Shown here: piece by piece, positions 59,957 through 64,000 of the stretch
Layout: each line of letters opens with the position of its first letter
Position numbering within the stretch: position 1 is the first letter of the stretch
Source: JBEKUY01 sp049514555
GTDB lineage: Bacteria; Acidobacteriota; Terriglobia; Acidiferrales; UBA7541
Direction of reading: 5' to 3'
NCBI GenBank assembly: GCA_049514555.1
Contig: JBEKUY010000005.1
Coordinates: forward strand, 124,001 to 188,000
Length of the DNA stretch: 64,000 bases
Program-made: the position numbers and the translations under genes
The notes under the pieces: generated by a model
What the model saw: only the letters and a program-made list of their open reading frames with translations
What the model was told of the DNA's origin: nothing
The model's database searches: none

Positions 59957-61207
59957 ATGTCGGCTGATCCGGAAAATCCGAAGGACCGTTCAGATCAAGG
60001 AATTGCGTCGGCAGGAAAGGTCGCACGCAGCGAAACAAGCAACTCTGAATCCGGGACAAGCTCCACTGAAGCAGATGTGGCTTCACCTGCCCCCCTTGTC
60101 GTGGACATAGCCGCACTCGAAGAATACTTTCAATCCATTAAAGAGCTATTTCACGAGACACGCGTTGGATTAGTGAAGGACAACAAGGGCGTGAACGATG
60201 CATTTATCTTCTTCTTCGTGTTGTCACTTATTCCGCTGATTCCCCTTGTACTATCAAAGCTCGTGTGGCGGTACTTCGGTTCCACGGTCATCTCCATTCG
60301 AACTATACGCTTTCATTTTGGGTCATTCTGGTTCTGGTGGGTTGTATTGTTTATCATCTCGCTGTTGACGCTTCTCATTGCCGTGAAACTCTCCGGAGTG
60401 AGCGCAAAGGAAAAGAAGAAATGGCTTTCTCCGCCGCAAATGCGGTTTGCGTACTGCTATGCAATTGTGAATGAGATTGGAAAATACAGGACCAATCAAC
60501 TTGGGCGGCACATTGACGCAGCCCTCGATTATCTGGACGAGATAGCTGCATCCCTCTTTCCTGCGATGGGCTTACCTTTTAGCCCGTATCCGGACCCATA
60601 TTTGCGAAGGGAAATCTACGCCTCCCGGCATCAAGTAGGGCTGATGGAAAATGGTCTGACCAATCCACCAAAATGGTATAGATTGCGGCGCGAAACTGAA
60701 CTCATTCTGAAGGCCTTTGGGGAATTTGTACCGAAGCTTAGGGACAGGCTCAAGGACCGCAAAGACCTTCCCGCAGTCGAGGCAACACTCACATACTTGG
60801 CCGCGTACCAGTATCTGGAAATCCCGGAGCTGTCTAGCAGCATGTCGGGAGCACGTTTTGAAGATGAAATGCGATCACTGTTGAGTTTTGCAGCTCGAAT
60901 GGCGGCGCTGCCCTCTTATCGCTCCGAAGAATTGAAACCGACACCGAAGGAAAAGCTCTCGCTTAAGTTCTTCACGACGCTATCGAAAGTCACTGCCCCT
61001 TTCAGTCATGAGAATCAGGTTGTTGCATTTCTCTTCTGGTTGGTCTTCTTGTTCTTGCTCTTCGGCGGCGGCTTTTGGGTGGTGTTGAGACTCTTTTCTA
61101 TTAAGGTGGACAGTACAGTTATCACGACGCTTATCGGTGGTCCAATTCTAGGAGCACTGACGGCGGTGACAATTCCGCGAGTCGGAAGAAAGAACACTGG
61201 AAACTAA
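59957..61207 (+). CDS. Hypothetical multi-pass membrane protein
   Basis: 416 residues from ATG at 59957 with GGAGGCAC as ribosome site, 31 bases after the Cas2-like gene, so both may be co-transcribed. A polar Ser/Glu-rich N-terminus precedes transmembrane helices at about 83-105 and 122-147, a cytosolic helical domain at about 150-345, and a C-terminal pair at about 350-375 and 380-400. No family is recognised. A membrane effector or transporter role beside nucleic-acid genes would be noteworthy, but nothing shows it. Confidence 0.6.
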   Translation: MSADPENPKDRSDQGIASAGKVARSETSNSESGTSSTEADVASPAPLVVDIAALEEYFQSIKELFHETRVGLVKDNKGVNDAFIFFFVLSLIPLIPLVLSKLVWRYFGSTVISIRTIRFHFGSFWFWWVVLFIISLLTLLIAVKLSGVSAKEKKKWLSPPQMRFAYCYAIVNEIGKYRTNQLGRHIDAALDYLDEIAASLFPAMGLPFSPYPDPYLRREIYASRHQVGLMENGLTNPPKWYRLRRETELILKAFGEFVPKLRDRLKDRKDLPAVEATLTYLAAYQYLEIPELSSSMSGARFEDEMRSLLSFAARMAALPSYRSEELKPTPKEKLSLKFFTTLSKVTAPFSHENQVVAFLFWLVFLFLLFGGGFWVVLRLFSIKVDSTVITTLIGGPILGALTAVTIPRVGRKNTGN

Positions 61208-61306
61208 AACCTGGCAGCCTACAGTGAGTGTGGCTTGCCTCATTCAACTTACAGAATTTGTACACGGAATATGTATATCGGCATAACAGCTATACGGGTT
61301 GGTTTC

Positions 61307-62869
61307 CTACAGAGGAAGACTATCAACCCCCGCCAGCCGCGCAAGGCTCACCCAGTGTCGTGGATGAGGTCGCCGTCGCCCCGCGCGAATGTCCGAGGCG
61401 TAAGGCCGCGAAACCCCAAGGGTCAGAGCGATAGTTGAGATTGTCACATCAGCCAGGCGCGGGCGAATCTTCCCCTTATAGACTGATTCATTCAACCAGT
61501 CTGGCTGATCTTCAGGTTTCCAAGCACGCTCGGCCAGCCGGTGCCTTCTTTGCTTTTCACCGAGACGGGCCAAGACCTGAGGAGCTTGGGCAGCAATTCT
61601 TCCCATGTGTGCCGCTTTAATGAGTTCCTCTCGGGATATCGTGGAGGAGCACGAAGCGCAGTAAGTAGTCCCTACTCTGATGGCTTTGCCGCAAAGCCGA
61701 CAGATGGCAGGGGGACGAGGCGCTGATTTGGCTGAGGGATCGACGTGACTACCTTTCGCAGCGCGCCGGTGACTCTGAGTTAGAGGCGTGGCCAGTGTCA
61801 GCCTGCCGTATGGCCTCGGCACTGTCGACCACAGGATACGAGCACATCGCTCCGCGTAAGGGGCAACGGCATTACGCCAAGTTAGAGCTGATTCTGAGAG
61901 TTGTTTCGCGAATGACCCCATCAGACGACAGTTACCGTCTCGCCGCTCAAAGAACCATTCGCGCCGCAGGGGTGCTCGGCTGAGCCAGTCGAGTAGGTAA
62001 GCATCCACCTTCGGTCGCACCGGCTCCATCAGGTCACAGGCCAAGCTATCGCGGGTCTTGCTATCGAGGTGAAGAACTCCAAGGCCCGGGTCTAGCCCGA
62101 GCGCGGCAGCCGCTAGACGCGCTTCAGATTCGAGCATGGCATAAAGATAGTTCAAGATTGCGTTTGGAGGATTCACGGCCAAACGAGGGGAGTTGGTCAA
62201 GGGAGATACCCGCGCTCCGAAGCGCTGCCAATGTTCGGGCACTCGACGGAGATCAGCCCTGGGAAAACTGATAGAAACCTCGCGCCAAGCACGCCAATAC
62301 GATTGGGCTGCCTGTGACTCGTACTGGCGAATTGCAGGGACTGTCTTAGATGAATCAACTGCGGCCCGGAAGCCTGCAATTCTGTCAGCGACTTCGAGGT
62401 TGTGAAGGCCTTCTCGTGCGACTCGCTCTTGACCCAGTAGTTTTTGAGCAATGAGTTCCTTCGTGATCTGTACTGCGGCTCCCGACTCTTCTGCGAAAGC
62501 CTGTGCACGGCGTAGTCGAGCGTCAGATGGCCGGACAGGTCCTGTGGTCGCCAGAACAGAACCGTCCCGGTCAAGCATGACAAAAGAAGCGTCCTGGTCT
62601 GCCAGCCAACGGAGTGCGGCAAGTGAGACCATTCCGTCAGCCCCGATTACGACAAGACGCCGCAGGCCGTGGCCTACGCGTGATAGTCGCGCTTCGCGTC
62701 GGACAGCACCGATGCCGTCCTGAACGGTCAGGTGTCCCCGATCAACATGCACCTTGATGCCGTAGCCGAAGAGGGTCACGACTCCGTGCCGGGGCGCAAG
62801 CAGTTCCGGCGGTACCGGAGCGGAATTGCAGTGCTGAGAATGTTGAGGTACGGTCTGCGTAGCTGCCAT
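61307..62869 (-). CDS. cas1: Stand-alone Cas1 homologue with C-terminal zinc finger and HTH
   Basis: 520 residues, versus about 300-340 for CRISPR Cas1. The N-terminal beta domain (about 28-112) and the alpha-helical catalytic domain (about 120-365) carry all three metal ligands by motif: Glu184 (YESQAAQSYW), His267 (GLGVLHLDS) and Glu282 (ACDLMEPVRP); NPPNAILNYLYAMLESEA is the family helix. The C-terminal 130 residues add a zinc finger (Cys390, Cys393, Cys404, Cys407) and a helix-turn-helix (about 474-510, LGVSRPYASDIRAGRRRP). Such tails are known in solo Cas1 proteins outside CRISPR loci. No CRISPR array, Cas3, Cas9 or other effector is in the window. A strong AAAGGAGG lies 11 bases before the ATG. 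Predicted active integrase, function outside CRISPR unknown. Confidence 0.85.
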   Translation of the reverse strand: MAATQTVPQHSQHCNSAPVPPELLAPRHGVVTLFGYGIKVHVDRGHLTVQDGIGAVRREARLSRVGHGLRRLVVIGADGMVSLAALRWLADQDASFVMLDRDGSVLATTGPVRPSDARLRRAQAFAEESGAAVQITKELIAQKLLGQERVAREGLHNLEVADRIAGFRAAVDSSKTVPAIRQYESQAAQSYWRAWREVSISFPRADLRRVPEHWQRFGARVSPLTNSPRLAVNPPNAILNYLYAMLESEARLAAAALGLDPGLGVLHLDSKTRDSLACDLMEPVRPKVDAYLLDWLSRAPLRREWFFERRDGNCRLMGSFAKQLSESALTWRNAVAPYAERCARILWSTVPRPYGRLTLATPLTQSHRRAAKGSHVDPSAKSAPRPPAICRLCGKAIRVGTTYCASCSSTISREELIKAAHMGRIAAQAPQVLARLGEKQRRHRLAERAWKPEDQPDWLNESVYKGKIRPRLADVTISTIALTLGVSRPYASDIRAGRRRPHPRHWVSLARLAGVDSLPL

Positions 62870-62899
62870 TGGAGCTGATACCTCCTTTGGTGGTCAGGG

Positions 62900-62928
62900 C
62901 TTGCCGTCTGCTAGTAACAGACGGCAGG
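62900..62928. repeat. Perfect hairpin between the RHH and cas1 genes
   Basis: TGCCGTCTG (62902-62910) and CAGACGGCA (62918-62926) pair perfectly over a 7-base loop CTAGTAA, with an outer GGC/GCC pair. No T-run follows on the minus strand, so it is not a normal terminator. It lies 14 bases after the RHH stop and 30 bases before the cas1 start. Confidence 0.6.
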
Positions 62929-62939
62929 CCCGCGTTCCT

Positions 62940-63074
62940 CTAGTACTTCCTTTTCAAGTAGGCCTCGACTGCGCGACGGAAAAGTTCGGCCATCGGCGCG
63001 CCTGTCTTGTGAGACAGTTTCTTGAGTTTACCCAGAAGGTCTTCCGGCAGCCAAACTGTCGTACGCTTCTTCAT
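62940..63074 (-). CDS. Ribbon-helix-helix (CopG/Arc-type) regulator
   Basis: 44 residues: MKKRTTVWLPEDLLGKLKKL, then SHKTGAPMAELFRRAVEAYL and a short basic tail. The beta-strand TTVWLP, the L-x-x-L-K-x-L helix, a turn and a second helix are a textbook RHH layout. RHH proteins bind DNA as dimers and often autoregulate as antitoxins. No toxin gene adjoins it on the same strand; the next genes are cas1 downstream and a divergent unknown gene. The promoter in front holds 6-bp direct repeats that are a good candidate operator. Confidence 0.75.
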   Translation of the reverse strand: MKKRTTVWLPEDLLGKLKKLSHKTGAPMAELFRRAVEAYLKRKY

Positions 63075-63082
63075 GCTAAACA

Positions 63083-63111
63083 ATTGTAGAACGTATGTCG
63101 ATATATGTCAA
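63083..63111 (-). promoter_or_regulatory. Near-consensus promoter with repeated half-sites for RHH-cas1
   Basis: On the minus strand, TTGACA (63111-63106), 17-base spacer, TACAAT (63088-63083). GACATA occurs twice at exactly 10-bp spacing inside the -35/spacer region (GACATATATCGACATACG), as expected for an RHH dimer operator. The start of the RHH gene lies only 9 bases after the -10 box, so the transcript would be nearly leaderless. Confidence 0.75.
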
Positions 63112-63204
63112 CCAGCGAGTACAACGAAAATGCCGTTTTTTTTGTTGTAACTGGAGAAATATCAATGTCGCTATGCTCTCGTTTGTCCGATAGAATTGGC
63201 TCAA

Positions 63205-64000
63205 ATGCAAGCCAAAAGAAGCACTCCGCATAGCAACCTCACATCGGCTCTGGAGGCGATTGCCAATCTGCTCCTACAAGAACTGCACGAAGTTTTCTTT
63301 GACGGACAAGGGATTGCTCTGAGCGCTCACGCTGACATCGAACTTGCACCGGTTGACCAGAAAGGCGGAGCCTTCTACCGCCATTTTCTGCCTTTGCGGA
63401 AGGATCTGGTGACAGTGCTCGCTGTCAGCTATCGGCGGTATTTCAAGCCGGCCCTGGCCCACCCGCGCGAAGCGGGACGTGACCCTCACCAGTGGGCATG
63501 GGACCAGCTTCTGCCCGCTGTCTGCGCGGCACTGGAATGGATTCGCAACTGGTACATTCTAGCGTGCGACGTTCGACCTTTAGTATCAACCGAGTTCGTC
63601 CCTGGACAGCCGCTCTCGATATCCATCCCAACGACTGCTCCACCCCTCCCATCACCGAAATCTTGGCGCGCTCCCGCTTGGCTGTTCAGTGTCGCGCCCA
63701 CCGTGGGCATAGGACCGCTAAAGACGGAGCACGTTCCGGACACCAGCTCCGAGCAGAGATTGGGCGCGGCACACACTCGCTTGCTGCTCAAGGGAGCCCG
63801 GCGGGTGTTCTTGTGGGAATTGGAAACGGCAATCGACACAGTGCGGAACGAGGAAATCGCTGCTGCTGGCGCAATTCCAGAAGCTACGGTAGGCGGACAA
63901 GCGGGGGGGCCAAACAAACCTCCGAAGCACTGGTTGAAAGGCTTTGAGGGGCTTGGCCCCCCAAAAACTGATCTATCGCAGTACATGCACAACTTGACAG
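63205..64000 (+). CDS. Unknown protein, truncated by the window edge
   Basis: Open for 265 codons from ATG at 63205 to the end of the window, without a stop. The first 120 residues have a mixed composition with Trp-rich helices (HQWAWDQLLPAVCAALEWIR, then NWYILACD); a Pro/Ser-rich middle and a Gly/Pro-rich end follow. No family is recognised. It is divergent from the RHH-cas1 unit, 130 bases away, so it may belong to the same island and perhaps the same regulator. No strong ribosome site is present. Confidence 0.5.
   Translation, partial: MQAKRSTPHSNLTSALEAIANLLLQELHEVFFDGQGIALSAHADIELAPVDQKGGAFYRHFLPLRKDLVTVLAVSYRRYFKPALAHPREAGRDPHQWAWDQLLPAVCAALEWIRNWYILACDVRPLVSTEFVPGQPLSISIPTTAPPLPSPKSWRAPAWLFSVAPTVGIGPLKTEHVPDTSSEQRLGAAHTRLLLKGARRVFLWELETAIDTVRNEEIAAAGAIPEATVGGQAGGPNKPPKHWLKGFEGLGPPKTDLSQYMHNLT

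Noticed and set aside
59644..62869. Complete CRISPR-Cas system
   Set aside because: No direct-repeat array, no Cas2 in an operon with Cas1, and no effector or interference gene was seen in the 64 kb. Only Cas1- and Cas2-fold proteins are present, on opposite strands.

Overview
The window reads as a chromosomal segment of a GC-rich, Gram-negative-type bacterium, most consistent with an acidobacterium (Acidobacteriota). That placement is inference from gene content: a TolC-type outer-membrane protein next to a POTRA protein, a compact heme cluster, a MoxR/DUF58/DUF4129/SpoIIM/RDD block, GTG and TTG starts, and several small conserved hypotheticals. No rRNA, tRNA, phage module or CRISPR array was seen by eye.

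Layout. 1-3.0 kb (minus): a POTRA/BamA-like gene broken by an in-frame TGA, preceded by an outer-membrane efflux gene. 3.2-4.7 kb: pyrE and truA. 4.7-7.0 kb (minus): cysK-cysE-DUF5680. 7.1-7.3 kb: a promoter-plus-terminator unit that may encode a small RNA. 7.5-11.4 kb: zinc-ribbon protein, isopropylmalate-synthase-like enzyme, M20 peptidase, EamA transporter. 11.4-12.6 kb: a lineage-specific membrane protein between inverted copies of a dispersed repeat. 12.7-14.7 kb: leuCD. 14.9-16.7 kb (minus): a threonine-synthase-like gene and a ThiS/MoaD-like sulfur carrier behind a SAM-II-type riboswitch, best explained as a MetM/MetO homocysteine pathway. 16.9-26.7 kb: HtrA, peptidoglycan-binding protein, aldehyde dehydrogenase, ECF sigma factor, PEGA protein, GH27 alpha-galactosidase, DHA2 transporter, HXXEE protein. 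26.8-32.0 kb: peroxiredoxin, VWA and AAA+ genes, a LON-domain protein, TPR protein and thioesterase.

32.1-43.1 kb is a near-complete tetrapyrrole cluster: hemE-hemN-hemY plus an anti-sigma-like gene on the minus strand, and hemX-like-hemA-hemC-hemD-hemB-hemL on the plus strand, mostly with overlapping or abutting genes. It covers glutamyl-tRNA to protoporphyrin IX with the oxygen-independent HemN. 43.2-51.3 kb is a membrane/MoxR cluster. 51.3-56.6 kb has a DUF421 protein, a PAS-GAF-PAS hybrid histidine kinase, an amidase and a Tat-exported protein.

56.7-64.0 kb looks like an accessory island: visibly lower GC, mostly unknown genes, and repeats shared with 11.4-12.5 kb. It carries a stand-alone Cas1 integrase homologue with a C-terminal zinc finger and helix-turn-helix, a Cas2-fold-like small protein, a 44-residue ribbon-helix-helix regulator behind a near-consensus promoter with repeated half-sites, and an unknown gene running off the right edge. 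This Cas1 locus and the riboswitch-controlled MetM/MetO locus are the two most interesting systems here.
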